Source: JBMONI01 sp049324575 (GTDB taxonomy: Bacteria; Omnitrophota; Omnitrophia; Omnitrophales; Aquincolibacteriaceae). From it: 64,000 nucleotides of DNA. The stretch lies in NCBI GenBank assembly GCA_049324575.1, contig JBMONI010000004.1, forward strand, positions 97,964 to 161,963. Reading direction: 5' to 3'. Below, in pieces: positions 1-8,393 of the stretch. Position 1 is the stretch's first letter; the number at the start of each line of letters is the position of its first letter. A program made the position numbers and the translations under genes. A model generated the notes under the pieces. That model was not told where the DNA came from. It saw nothing but the letters and a program-made list of their open reading frames with translations, and did no database searches.

Positions 1-1130
1 TCCGTCCCAGGCCCACCGCAAATGCTGTCGATCTTGCAATAGCAAGTATGCGTGGATGAGTTACACGCATGACCGGCCGCCGCACAATCCGAATCGAACG
101 AACAGCGGTTTGAACGGTCCCCGACCACACAAGCCCCCCCCGGCTCCGAAGGCGAAGACCTGAGGCAAAATTGATCGCTCGGACAATCCGTATGCGCCGC
201 GCATTCGCGGTCCGCGCAGCGCCCGTAGGGATCGCCCGGGCTGTCCTGTTTGCAGATCTTGGTCGGACTGTTGCAGTCCGTATCCGCCGTGCAATCGCCG
301 GAAGACTTCCCGCGACAGATCCCGTATGCCCCCCCGCTCTTGTTCTCGCAAATATCCCCCGGCTTGCAGTCCCCGTCCGTTTGACATTCGCACCGCCCGG
401 CCTCGACCGTGCCGCCGCTCACCGGCCCATCGGAACAGACGGAATAATCCTTGCCGGGCTTCACGCGGCAAACTTGACAGCCGGCACAATCGGTATTGGT
501 TTGGCAGGTCTTGGAAGGATCCAGCTGGCATTTGCCCGTGCTCAGTTCACAGACTTCTTCCGGTTCGCATTCGCTGTCCGCGCGACATCCGTCGATACAA
601 CCGCCCTGAGGCGCTCCCGAGGTCGTCCTTTTACAGAACTTTCCGGCGGGACAGTCTTCGCTGCTTTGACAGCCCGAAAAACATTTTCCGTATTCGTCAC
701 CGACCGATTCCTTGAGACAATGCTGGCCTGACTCGCAATCTCCATGGGTCTCGCATTCACCGCTCGATTTTCCGCGGCACAAGCCGTAAGGATCCGCCGA
801 ATTGGCCTTAAAACAGCTGTCCCCTGATCTGCAGTGCTCATCTTCTTGGCATTCGCATCGCCCTTCGGGAACATCCGCGCCGCTCACCGGGCCATCTACA
901 CATTTTTTAGGACTTGCGGCCAAATCACATACCTGACAACCAGAACAATCATCTGAACGAGTGCATTGATCTCGATCTTCAGTAATGCATATCTTAAGAC
1001 TGCCGGTCTGTTTGCAATATTGGCCTGAGGGGCAATCGGAATCGACGGCACAAAAGAGAGCGAACGCGGTGACGGGAAAGGATAAAAAGACAGTAGCGAC
1101 AAGAACGAACTGTATTAACCGCTTATACAA
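1..1130 (-). CDS. Secreted Cys-rich repeat protein, C-terminus cut by window edge
   Basis: Exported cysteine-rich protein of unknown function; 376 codons are visible and no stop is reached before the left edge. There is no ATG at the front of this frame. I place the start at TTG 1130, which follows a strong AGGAGG about 8 nt upstream. Residues 1-24 look like a signal peptide (YKR, hydrophobic core, FPVTAFA). The rest is a chain of short modules with DxDC, GxxC and GxC spacing (Dickkopf-N-like repeats), including DCSGCQVC, GPVSG, GRCECQ and CRGKSSG. The same phrases recur in the same order in the 874-residue protein at 2736-5360, so the two are paralogues. NKS and NSS sequons are present. A surface or matrix role is inference. 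The G8 run near 131-138 stays in frame, so no frameshift is needed. Confidence 0.85.
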   Translation of the reverse strand, partial: MYKRLIQFVLVATVFLSFPVTAFALFCAVDSDCPSGQYCKQTGSLKICITEDRDQCTRSDDCSGCQVCDLAASPKKCVDGPVSGADVPEGRCECQEDEHCRSGDSCFKANSADPYGLCRGKSSGECETHGDCESGQHCLKESVGDEYGKCFSGCQSSEDCPAGKFCKRTTSGAPQGGCIDGCRADSECEPEEVCELSTGKCQLDPSKTCQTNTDCAGCQVCRVKPGKDYSVCSDGPVSGGTVEAGRCECQTDGDCKPGDICENKSGGAYGICRGKSSGDCTADTDCNSPTKICKQDSPGDPYGRCADRECAAHTDCPSDQFCLRSSPSEPGGACVVGDRSNRCSFDSDCAAAGHACNSSTHTCYCKIDSICGGPGT

Positions 1131-1187
1131 CTTCGACCCCTCCTTCCGGCTATTGCGATACTTCTTACAAATCTTTATTATCTTTTG

Positions 1188-1217
1188 TTAATACAACAAT
1201 AGCCGACAAATTTTCAA
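1188..1217 (-). promoter_or_regulatory. Candidate promoter of the Cys-rich gene
   Basis: TTGAAA (1217-1212) and TATTAA (1193-1188), spaced 18 nt on the minus strand, would start transcription near 1181, about 50 nt before TTG 1130. The -10 box is only a 4/6 match. The -35 box overlaps the end of the terminator-like hairpin at 1216-1235, so one transcription unit would stop just where the next begins. Confidence 0.35.
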
Positions 1218-1235
1218 AAAGCAAGGCCTACTTGC
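1216..1235 (-). terminator. Candidate intrinsic terminator after the O-antigen-ligase-like gene
   Basis: On the minus strand a GCAAG/CTTGC stem with a five-base loop is followed directly by five T. An AT-rich hairpin (AGAATTT/AAATTCT, 1236-1258) precedes it. It lies about 50 nt after the stop of the gene ending at 1282. The stem is short, so strength is uncertain. Confidence 0.45.
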
Positions 1236-1281
1236 AGAATTTTTATATAGCAAATTCTAGCAATTTTAAACTGTCCGGTTT

Positions 1282-2742
1282 TCAACTTGAATGACGAAAT
1301 CCCGGTTTTAAAACTCCCAGGCAAACGCCCATTAATAAATACAAGAGCAGCGCCATGTTGAAATTTCCGAGCATTTGACTGATGGAAGCATGCGCGAGGA
1401 TCATCATGACCGGGCAAAAGACCGAAAGTCCCGCCATGAATTGAAAGCGGCTTCCGGTCCGCACGAGTCCCCGGACCGCGTAAAAAACAAAGGTCAGCAA
1501 AAATCCATAATAGAGCCATGCCCCGAACCCCTCTTCGGCCCGGATCAAAAGGTAATGGTTCATCGGATGAGCCGCCGCCAAGGTCGGTTCCACACGCCCC
1601 CGGTCTACTTCCGTCACGACTTTCGGAAAGACTTCCTCATATCGCCCGGTGCCCACTCCCCACACCGGCGCTTTTTTTGCCATGGCCAACGCCGCTTTCG
1701 CCCCGAGGATATTCTGCTGAAGACTTTGGGGATCCCGCACTTCCCGGCCCAAGGTTCTCACTTCCTGGATAACGGCCGGGGATGAGAGCGCAAATCCCGC
1801 CAGGGCGATGGCCAGAAGTCCGAGCCCCCACAGGACTTTTCGGTAATGCCCGTATTTGAGGAGGAGCCCCGCCGCGAACAAGAATAGCGCGGCCCCGAAG
1901 AAAAGGATCGTCCCGCGGGAATAAAAAGCAAAGACCGCCAAGCCCGCGAAGGCGATCACAGCGAGCAGGCTGACCATCTGAAGCATATTGATCGACATCC
2001 GGTTGGCCGAACGGCGGCGGACGGATTCGATATCCATAAATGCATAAATCAATAATCCCAGCGCGACAAAAAAACCCACGGCGATCACATCCCCCGCCCA
2101 GTTCCAATGCGCAAAGCGTCCGAAGATCATTCGGCCCACCACCGGGAGTTCGCTTAAAAAAGAAAAATAGAAACTGTGGGCACTGTCCTTGAGATAATCC
2201 TGCCCGCGAACGCTTGTGAGCCAGGGCAGGCAATTCACAAGGAGGAAGACCGTTCCATAGACCAGGGACCAGAGCAATGTCCGCACCTTGCTCCGGCGGG
2301 AGCAGAGGCCGTAGCTTATAAGGAAGAGAGCCAGGAAGAAGAACCACTCGGTGGATTGCCCGAAAACCGGCGACGCGCCCGCTTCGACGGCCTGATAGTG
2401 TTCGTGGCTTGAATGCATAAGCCGGATCCCCTGATACAGGAGGAAAGCCCCGAAAACGGTTCCCGCAGGTGACAGGAGCCCCCGGAGAAGGTTTCGGTCG
2501 AGGAAAAAACCGATTGCCACGCCCCCCATAAGGAGGAGGGCTCCGATCTTCCTCAATTCCACCGTCGCGGCATAATCGTAGCCGACCGCAAACAAGACGA
2601 GAACCGCATAGGCGCAAAAGAGGAAGAAAATCGCCTTCCGCATCACCGCCTGCGCGGCTGCAGCCAGAGCGCCCATCCGTCCCTGAACTCTCGGAGCGAT
2701 CAGGATCGCGGCGTGATTTTGTTCCAGCGATGAGGTTAACAT
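1282..2742 (-). CDS. O-antigen ligase/polymerase-like (Wzy_C family) membrane protein, copy 1
   Basis: Polytopic inner-membrane protein of 486 residues with about ten hydrophobic segments, the size and layout of the WaaL / O-antigen polymerase / PglL-type O-oligosaccharyltransferase family. The large periplasmic loop carries the family-like stretch VWGVGTGRYEEVFPK and then HPMNHYLLIRAEEG, corresponding to the conserved His and Glu region just before the last membrane segments. Members of the family move glycan from a polyprenyl carrier onto lipid A, a growing polymer or a protein. Its start overlaps the stop of the Cys-rich gene at 2736 by 7 nt, so translation is probably coupled. Internal starts (M13-M34) are possible. 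A paralogue lies at 5606-7027 in the same context. Which acceptor it uses is not visible in the sequence. Confidence 0.85.
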   Translation of the reverse strand: MLTSSLEQNHAAILIAPRVQGRMGALAAAAQAVMRKAIFFLFCAYAVLVLFAVGYDYAATVELRKIGALLLMGGVAIGFFLDRNLLRGLLSPAGTVFGAFLLYQGIRLMHSSHEHYQAVEAGASPVFGQSTEWFFFLALFLISYGLCSRRSKVRTLLWSLVYGTVFLLVNCLPWLTSVRGQDYLKDSAHSFYFSFLSELPVVGRMIFGRFAHWNWAGDVIAVGFFVALGLLIYAFMDIESVRRRSANRMSINMLQMVSLLAVIAFAGLAVFAFYSRGTILFFGAALFLFAAGLLLKYGHYRKVLWGLGLLAIALAGFALSSPAVIQEVRTLGREVRDPQSLQQNILGAKAALAMAKKAPVWGVGTGRYEEVFPKVVTEVDRGRVEPTLAAAHPMNHYLLIRAEEGFGAWLYYGFLLTFVFYAVRGLVRTGSRFQFMAGLSVFCPVMMILAHASISQMLGNFNMALLLYLLMGVCLGVLKPGFRHSS

Positions 2743-5360
2743 GGCTTCTTCGCTTTCAGACGATAATTACATTCTTCGCAATAGTAATTACCATCGACAA
2801 CGCTGAACTTCCCCGTGCCATCGGCGACCATACAAACATCGATATCTTTTTCCTGTTGCGAGTCCCATTCATAATCAGGATATTCGCGATCCGGTGAATA
2901 TTTACTTTCCGGCGCACAGCACTGCGAATGAAGCGTACGCGTCTTGGCGCAAACCCGGTCCGTGGGCGGAGCCCCATGAGGGATTTCCATTCCTCCGCAA
3001 ACACGATCGCCCGCCCGGTAGGTCTTGATATTATCGATCGAGGACGGGCTCATGAGGGAGGCTGCACTGTCCGAGCACCACTGCCAGCTATTGGAGCTTT
3101 TTTTATAGCACGGTTTAGTACCCGTGATGCGTGTCCCCGACTTGGCCTGTGCGGTATAGGCGAAGTAATAACAGCCATCCCCGGCATAGCCGACATCCCC
3201 ATAACCCGCCGCACACGTAGGAAGCGGGTCATTATCATCACCGCGCGACACACAACTTCCTTCCCCGTCTCGGATCTGACACCGCATTCCCTTGGGGCAA
3301 TCCGAACTGCGCCTGCACCCATTTCCATCATCATCGTCATCGTCGTCGTCACCTTTGCCGCCACCGCCGCCTCCTCCGCCGCCGCCGTCATCATCCCCGC
3401 CGTCATCATCCCCGCCGTCGTCATCCCCGCCGTCATCATCCCCGTCGTCATCATCCCCGCTGTCATCATCATCGCCTTCATCGGACGATTTGCATACACC
3501 GCTGGCGGAGCCGCTTACAATATCGCATTTCATATTGCATGTTCCGTTTATGGTGATCGCGCAGCAATCTGCATCACTTTGACAACCCTCGGCCATTTTG
3601 CACACGCCTTTTCCATCGCTGATCACACAAGTATAGAAACACAGGGACGGTCCCGTGCAACAATCGGCAGTCGAGCTACAGCCCGTATCGATCGTCTCAC
3701 ACACCCCTTTCCCGTTAGTGATCTTACAAGTTTTGTTGCATGGAACTTGTCCATTACAACAATCGGCCGCTGTCGCGCACCCCGTATCGATCGTCTTACA
3801 AACTCCTTTCCCGTTAGTGATCTCGCAAGTTTTGTTGCATGGAACTTGTCCATTACAACAATCGGCCGCCGTCGCGCACCCCGATGAGATGCTAACGCAA
3901 TACCCGGCCCGGTCGTCCGCGGTTTTGAATTCGCATTTTTGGCCCGTCGCACAATCCGTTTTGCTATAGCAGCGTCCTTCCATTTTATTCAAAACACAAC
4001 GATACATGATCTTAGTAGTTCCAGTGCTGATATCCGGTACCGTGATCTGCTCGCCCCCGATATCGCACATTTCATGGCTCTCGCAATCACCTCCGGACTC
4101 ACACAATTCTTTCTTCTCACAGGCCCCGCCGCCCTCAGGACAATACTGCCAGCTTGCCGGACATCCGTTCTCTTCCGAGCAAGGCCTCCCTGTGCAATTC
4201 CCGTACTGATTCCCCGACAGTTTTTCGCACATGGCCGCACCCTGGCATTGGCTATCCGTACTGCAATCCCCATAGCTTCGCCCCTGACAAATCCCGAACT
4301 CCCCTCCGTTCTTGTTTTCGCAGACACCGCCGTTCTTGCAGTCCAAATCTCCTTGGCACTCGCATCGGCCACTGGTGACCCGGTTACCGCTTACGGGCCC
4401 ATTCACGCAAATCGAATAATTTTTCCCTTCTTTGGGACGGCAAACCATGCATCCCGAGCAGTCCTCATTGCTATCGCAGGTTTTCCCGGGATCGAATTCA
4501 CAAAACCCGGTCGAGGTTTGGCAAACCTCTTCAGGCTCACAATCCGAGCTGCTCCGGCATCCGGATTCGCATTTCCCGTAACTCGCCCCCGGGTAGGGCG
4601 CTTTGCAGAACGTGCCCGCGGCGCAATCGTCATTGGACCCGCAGGTTGCCAAACAAACCCCGTAGCGATCTGAAAAATTCTGCTTATAGCATTGGCTGCC
4701 CGGCTGGCATTGCGAATCGCTTTCGCATCCACATTGGCCGCCGCTTCCCCCCGAAGGAGAATCCACGCAGGTCCCGTTACTGCAATATTGGCAGCCGGTT
4801 TGGCATTCCGCATTGGACCGGCATCCCGGCATGCACCCCCCTTTTGCGGCGTTCGGAGAATTCTTCTGGCAATATTCTCCGGCCGCGCATTGGTCATGAC
4901 TTTGGCACTGCGTCACACAGCTCCCGACCTCATCCCCCGCATTCGCCTTTTTGCAAACCGTCCCGCTCTCGCAGTCCGAATCAAGGAGGCATTCACCGGT
5001 CGAAGGCCCGCGGCACACCCCGAGCGGCTCTCCCGGATCTCCCTTGATACAGACGTCCCCGGTTTTGCAATGTTCGGCCGATTCGCATTCGCAACGCCCA
5101 TCTCCCGCGCCCGTCCCGCTGGTCGGCCCGGCCACACATTTTTTGATGCTTCCGACGAGACCGCAGACTTCGCAACCCGAGCAATCATTGTTGTTGTTGC
5201 ATTCATTGGGTCTCACGAGACAAACCCCGAAGCCCGGTGTAAAAAGATGACAATATTTTTCCGGCGTGCATTCACTATCCGAGGTGCAGGCCCATAATGC
5301 ATCTTGGGCTAAAAAAGCCAGCAACAAAGCAAAACTAAATGGTATGAAGCGCCGGTTCAT
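2736..5360 (-). CDS. Large secreted Cys-rich repeat protein with Asp/Gly linker
   Basis: Exported protein of 874 residues, function unknown. I start it at ATG 5360, which has GAGGTGG about 6 nt upstream; a GTG three codons earlier is in frame but lies inside that ribosome site. Residues 1-25 are a signal peptide. About residues 26-490 are Dickkopf-N-like Cys modules, matching the protein at 1-1130. About 490-610 hold 33-residue repeats (CNGQVPCNKTC type). A low-complexity Asp/Gly/Lys linker follows at about 625-680, and then a further Cys-rich C-terminal domain of about 195 residues with few close internal repeats. Several N-x-S/T sequons occur (NFS, NYS, NGT, NKT twice, NCT). It overlaps the downstream ligase-like gene by 7 nt. 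Dozens of cysteines and the signal peptide imply a disulfide-bonded extracytoplasmic protein; adhesin or matrix roles are guesses. Confidence 0.88.
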   Translation of the reverse strand: MNRRFIPFSFALLLAFLAQDALWACTSDSECTPEKYCHLFTPGFGVCLVRPNECNNNNDCSGCEVCGLVGSIKKCVAGPTSGTGAGDGRCECESAEHCKTGDVCIKGDPGEPLGVCRGPSTGECLLDSDCESGTVCKKANAGDEVGSCVTQCQSHDQCAAGEYCQKNSPNAAKGGCMPGCRSNAECQTGCQYCSNGTCVDSPSGGSGGQCGCESDSQCQPGSQCYKQNFSDRYGVCLATCGSNDDCAAGTFCKAPYPGASYGKCESGCRSSSDCEPEEVCQTSTGFCEFDPGKTCDSNEDCSGCMVCRPKEGKNYSICVNGPVSGNRVTSGRCECQGDLDCKNGGVCENKNGGEFGICQGRSYGDCSTDSQCQGAAMCEKLSGNQYGNCTGRPCSEENGCPASWQYCPEGGGACEKKELCESGGDCESHEMCDIGGEQITVPDISTGTTKIMYRCVLNKMEGRCYSKTDCATGQKCEFKTADDRAGYCVSISSGCATAADCCNGQVPCNKTCEITNGKGVCKTIDTGCATAADCCNGQVPCNKTCKITNGKGVCETIDTGCSSTADCCTGPSLCFYTCVISDGKGVCKMAEGCQSDADCCAITINGTCNMKCDIVSGSASGVCKSSDEGDDDDSGDDDDGDDDGGDDDGGDDDGGDDDGGGGGGGGGGKGDDDDDDDDGNGCRRSSDCPKGMRCQIRDGEGSCVSRGDDNDPLPTCAAGYGDVGYAGDGCYYFAYTAQAKSGTRITGTKPCYKKSSNSWQWCSDSAASLMSPSSIDNIKTYRAGDRVCGGMEIPHGAPPTDRVCAKTRTLHSQCCAPESKYSPDREYPDYEWDSQQEKDIDVCMVADGTGKFSVVDGNYYCEECNYRLKAKKPC
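3324..3485 (-). repeat. Low-complexity Asp/Gly-coding repeat
   Basis: On the minus strand this stretch codes for a run of DDDGG-type units, a Gly tract and a run of eight Asp. On the plus strand it reads as iterated CATCATCCCCGCCGT units. It separates the repeat-rich N-terminal part of the Cys-rich protein from its C-terminal domain. Acidic, flexible and possibly calcium-binding; such tracts tend to vary in length between strains. Confidence 0.9.
3682..3879 (-). repeat. Two 99-bp tandem repeats inside the Cys-rich gene
   Basis: Two adjacent 99-bp units (3682-3780 and 3781-3879) are nearly identical and encode two 33-residue copies containing CNGQVPCNKTC. The neighbouring third (3' side) and fourth units are recognisable only at protein level. 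This indicates a recent in-frame duplication in the minus-strand gene. Confidence 0.9.
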
Positions 5361-5486
5361 TTTTTCCACCTCGGTTGAAGATTTTATATCTCATTCGATC
5401 CATTTTGATCATTTCCTTATTTGCGCTGTTCTAATATAAGAATTTGCATAAGTTTTGATAGAAATCTATTGAATTATGGCGAGAGG

Positions 5487-5518
5487 AAAAAAAGGCTATC
5501 CGGGAGGCAACAAAAGCC
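5487..5518 (-). terminator. Candidate terminator between modules
   Basis: On the minus strand a GGCT/AGCC stem with a long 17-nt loop ends in seven T, about 90 nt after the stop of the gene ending at 5606. The stem is weak, and only the T run and position support it. The remainder of the 5361-5605 gap is AT-rich towards the next gene and presumably holds its promoter; I could not pick a convincing -35/-10 pair. Confidence 0.3.
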
Positions 5519-5605
5519 GTGGCCAGATCAAAGTCCCCCGAGGGGCCTAGGGAGCGCCCTTCAAAGTCTGCTTCGGCCGGAAGAAGCCGGTGCGAGAGAT
5601 CCGTC

Positions 5606-7027
5606 TTAGCGGGTATGGCTGAACTTGGGATGGAGGATCCCGAGGCAGGCTCCCATGAAAGTGTAGACAAGGATGTTCATGTTGAAGTTCTCAAGGAGTG
5701 GATGGATCGTCGCGTGGCCGTGCACCATAACGAGCCAGGAAAAGATCGCTAATCCGATAATAAATTGATACCGGCTGGCCGCATGCAAAAGGCCGCTGAT
5801 CACTTCCGCGAAAAACAGGATCAGAAAAAGATAATAGAGATAGGCGCCGACACCTTCTTCAGCCCATATCTGCAAATAATGATTCATGGCATAGTCTTCG
5901 GCCAAAGTCATTCGATGATCCGGTCGTAGTCCGGTTTTTTCTTGAATCAAGGGATATAAACGTAAATAGCCGTCGGTCCCGACACCCCAAACTGGAAATT
6001 CTCGGTGCATGGCTAAAGCGATCTTCCCCGCGTGTAAATTTTCACTAAAGCTCGTCGGGCTTTTGATTTCATTTTCCAGCGTTTGGACTTCCTGAAATGT
6101 CGATTTGAAACTCCCGCTACTAAAGAAATATCCGACAACGAGCAATCCGGCCATCCCCGCAGCCAGCCAAACCCTGGATGCCTGAAGCTTCCACAAGAGC
6201 ACGCTGACAAAAACAAGAACAGCCATAACAAACCAACTGATGCTCCCGCGCGAAAAGAAACCCAGGATCGAGAGCGTTCCAAGCCCCACCGCCAGCATGG
6301 GGAAAAGGATTTCGAACAGATTAACCCGACTGCGGCTCGCCCTCCGGCTCCCTTCGCGATCGAATTGCACGAATGCATAAATAAATGAGGCCGCACCCAG
6401 GAACACTCCGATCGCGACGAGATCCCCCATCAGGTTATGCCAGGCGAAGGTGCCGAGAAAATATTTCGAAATTAATGGGTGACAATACAGAATCGGGAAG
6501 AAAAAAATCTGAAGCCCAGGAATAACGTAGCCCCAGCTCCCGTCCTGAAATAATGACGGGAGGTGATTCGCTATGAGAAAAAGAACACTCCCGAGGGTGA
6601 CGCTGACGAGAGCTTTAGTGGGACGGCGCGATGAAAAAAGAACATAGGAAATTGTCATCAGCGAAAAATAAAAAAACCAGTCTAAAGGCGCCTTGGAATA
6701 AAATTGAAAAGGCTCCCAAAAAAGAACACGATCATGCGGTTGTCCCTTCGCAAAGAAAAGAACTGCCCACAAAAATCGCAAAATCTGGAATAGCAGCAAT
6801 GCAATAAAACAACAAAGCGCACTGCTAAGTGAGATGCCACGGCGGGGTTTTAAAACCCGAAAATTGACAACAAATAACACCAACAGAGCAAATGCCAACA
6901 GCATACGAAAATTCGCATGGTGTTCTTCGCCATGCTTGAAGGTGTGATTGTCGAATCCAAGCGCAAGGAACGCGATGGCGATAAAAGCACAGAACAGTAC
7001 AAGATACCCCTTTGCAGAGCTGCGCAA
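5606..7027 (-). CDS. O-antigen ligase/polymerase-like (Wzy_C family) membrane protein, copy 2
   Basis: 473-residue polytopic membrane protein, paralogous to the one at 1282-2742. The loop near residues 350-390 holds VWGVGTDGYLRLYP and then AMNHYLQIWAEEGVGAYLYY, the same conserved His/Glu region. The family transfers polyprenyl-linked glycan to lipid or protein acceptors on the periplasmic face. The start is TTG 7027 with AAGGGG 5-8 nt upstream; no ATG gives a full first membrane segment. It lies 76 nt after the stop of a secreted Cys-rich gene, repeating the order of the neighbouring module. Weak overall similarity between the two ligases would fit different acceptors. WaaL, Wzy and protein O-oligosaccharyltransferase cannot be told apart from sequence alone. 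Confidence 0.85.
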   Translation of the reverse strand: MRSSAKGYLVLFCAFIAIAFLALGFDNHTFKHGEEHHANFRMLLAFALLVLFVVNFRVLKPRRGISLSSALCCFIALLLFQILRFLWAVLFFAKGQPHDRVLFWEPFQFYSKAPLDWFFYFSLMTISYVLFSSRRPTKALVSVTLGSVLFLIANHLPSLFQDGSWGYVIPGLQIFFFPILYCHPLISKYFLGTFAWHNLMGDLVAIGVFLGAASFIYAFVQFDREGSRRASRSRVNLFEILFPMLAVGLGTLSILGFFSRGSISWFVMAVLVFVSVLLWKLQASRVWLAAGMAGLLVVGYFFSSGSFKSTFQEVQTLENEIKSPTSFSENLHAGKIALAMHREFPVWGVGTDGYLRLYPLIQEKTGLRPDHRMTLAEDYAMNHYLQIWAEEGVGAYLYYLFLILFFAEVISGLLHAASRYQFIIGLAIFSWLVMVHGHATIHPLLENFNMNILVYTFMGACLGILHPKFSHTR

Positions 7028-7103
7028 ATCATCCCCTTTCGCAATCAGGTGCCGATTAATTCCCTATCCTCACCTGCATGACCGTCGAGTTCCCTGCAAT
7101 TTA

Positions 7104-7973
7104 CTACTCTCGTTTTGGGTCTTTTTGGTACTTGCAGCAAAATAGTGAATCCCTCGAATTGCCTTCCGTACAGTGCCCGGCCCCTACATAGACATAATCT
7201 TTAGGCGGTGGGCACGAGCTGGGAAAGATCGAACCTTCGTCGCAAGTCGGAGTTCCGCCATTTTTGCTACACGGCTTTGTAACATCAATGCCACTTATCG
7301 CGCCATCATTGCACACGATTTTTCGCCGCGCCGGAGCCGCGGGCTCATCGACTATACATTTCCAGGAGGGGTTATCATGATCTTGCCACGGACTGACACA
7401 CTCGGGCTCCCCCATGCTTGCCACCCCCCCATGTTTTTTACATTTTTCGTCCGCTTGTTCTTCATCACTAGGATTTCCTCCAGGAGGGTCCGTGGGATCT
7501 GTCGGATCTGTTTTAGGATCACCACCCGGAGGAGTCTTCTTGTCCTTACAGCAATCCGACGGTAAAGCAGGCCCCGCGCTTGCGCCGGGACATTGAGGTG
7601 TTCCCGTGCGCTCCTGGTTCGCGCCACATCCATTCTGGGGACTGCCTCCACTGGGACAAGTCGCTTTCGCTTCTGTATAAATCCTGCCTTTTGCATTGCA
7701 TATGCAACCAGACTCCGCTTGGTTCGTACAGTATTCATCCTTTGCGGTATAACATTCCATGCCCTCACTACTCTGAGGAAGATTACTCCACGAATGAGCT
7801 CCCGTGCACTGCCTGGAAGGCGCACATACATGCTTATTTCCTCCACCTCCGCCGCCCCCTGCGCCTCCTCCCTTACCATCCTTAGCTGGCGCCGCGTATG
7901 TTTCACCCATCATGAGGCAAAAGGCGCAGAAAAAACACCCCACTATGCCCAAATACGTTCGTGAGATCTTCAT
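7104..7973 (-). CDS. Secreted Cys-rich protein with Gly and Pro/Thr linkers
   Basis: 289-residue exported protein of unknown function. ATG 7973 has a strong AGGAGGAG 6 nt upstream. Residues 1-28 form a signal peptide ending TYAA. A Gly-rich stretch (about 33-45) is followed by a Cys-rich domain (about 49-145), a linker with DPTDPTDPPGG (about 155-170), and a second Cys-rich domain (about 178-289). Unlike the two larger Cys-rich proteins it has no Dickkopf-like DxDC modules, so it is an analogue by position and cysteine content rather than a clear paralogue. The Pro/Thr/Ser-rich linker resembles segments that carry O-glycans in bacterial proteins. It precedes an O-antigen-ligase-like gene and probably shares its transcript, driven by the promoter at 8054-8082. 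Confidence 0.85.
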   Translation of the reverse strand: MKISRTYLGIVGCFFCAFCLMMGETYAAPAKDGKGGGAGGGGGGGNKHVCAPSRQCTGAHSWSNLPQSSEGMECYTAKDEYCTNQAESGCICNAKGRIYTEAKATCPSGGSPQNGCGANQERTGTPQCPGASAGPALPSDCCKDKKTPPGGDPKTDPTDPTDPPGGNPSDEEQADEKCKKHGGVASMGEPECVSPWQDHDNPSWKCIVDEPAAPARRKIVCNDGAISGIDVTKPCSKNGGTPTCDEGSIFPSSCPPPKDYVYVGAGHCTEGNSRDSLFCCKYQKDPKRE

Positions 7974-8053
7974 CGTTTTCTCCTCCTGAGAGAATTTTTA
8001 TAGCTTAAAAGAACAGAACTTTTTAAAAACATCGATGAGCGATACCTAGCATA

Positions 8054-8082
8054 AGTATACATGGCAGAAAGACTAATTTCAA
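8054..8082 (-). promoter_or_regulatory. Sigma70-type promoter of the 7973-5606 module
   Basis: TTGAAA (8082-8077) and TATACT (8059-8054) are separated by 17 nt on the minus strand, a good vegetative promoter match. Transcription would begin near 8047 and leave a leader of about 75 nt before ATG 7973. Confidence 0.6.
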
Positions 8083-8215
8083 ATCGTTTAAAAGTAGTTC
8101 AATAGAGGGTGATTTTGAGCATTTTTCTCCTTTTTCTGATTAAAAGATCTTGATTTTTTTTAGGCGTCTAATTTTAAGTCCTGGGATTTGGAGGCTTCCC
8201 CTCTTCCAGAAGGGC

Positions 8216-8362
8216 GTAGGGCGCACGAAAGTGTGCCCTGCGGTTGGCTCTGTGGACTTCCGAAGAACCCCTTCCCTGATGCCTTCCAACCAAAGAGCGG
8301 TCCGGCACTGCAACGGAAGAATATCGATGTTATCCATACAGGGCACGCGGAAGTGTCCCTAC
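8216..8362. repeat. Palindromic intergenic element with hairpin ends
   Basis: The 420-nt gap 7974-8393 holds no convincing gene. Besides the promoter it contains this roughly 147-bp element whose two ends are inverted: each reads GTAGGG inwards, then a GC hairpin, then GTGCCCTG or CGTGCCCTG. The left hairpin (8219-8238) is an 8-bp stem closed by a GAAA tetraloop. The right one (8341-8359) is imperfect. The layout resembles REP/BIME or MITE-like interspersed elements. No transposase is nearby, and a second copy would have to be found elsewhere in the genome. Confidence 0.5.
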
Positions 8363-8368
8363 GATCTT

Positions 8369-8390
8369 AAAAAAACTTTGGAAAATAAAG
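8369..8390 (-). terminator. Candidate terminator after the SPOR gene
   Basis: Just past the SPOR gene stop, the minus strand reads CTTT, a seven-base loop, AAAG and then seven T. The AT-only 4-bp stem is weak. The hairpin of the adjacent palindromic element could reinforce termination. Confidence 0.3.
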
Positions 8391-8393
8391 CCG

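Noticed and set aside
121..150. Possible frameshift at a run of eight G/C in the left-edge gene
   Set aside because: Translation stays in the Cys-rich frame through the run (EPGGACVVGDRSNRC), so the sequence is intact.
3292..3582. Plus-strand frame coding for poly-Ser/Pro
   Set aside because: Complement of the Asp/Gly-coding repeat of the Cys-rich gene; low complexity only.
8140..8346. 68-codon minus-strand frame in the intergenic gap
   Set aside because: Spans the palindromic element; no ribosome site and no recognisable domain.
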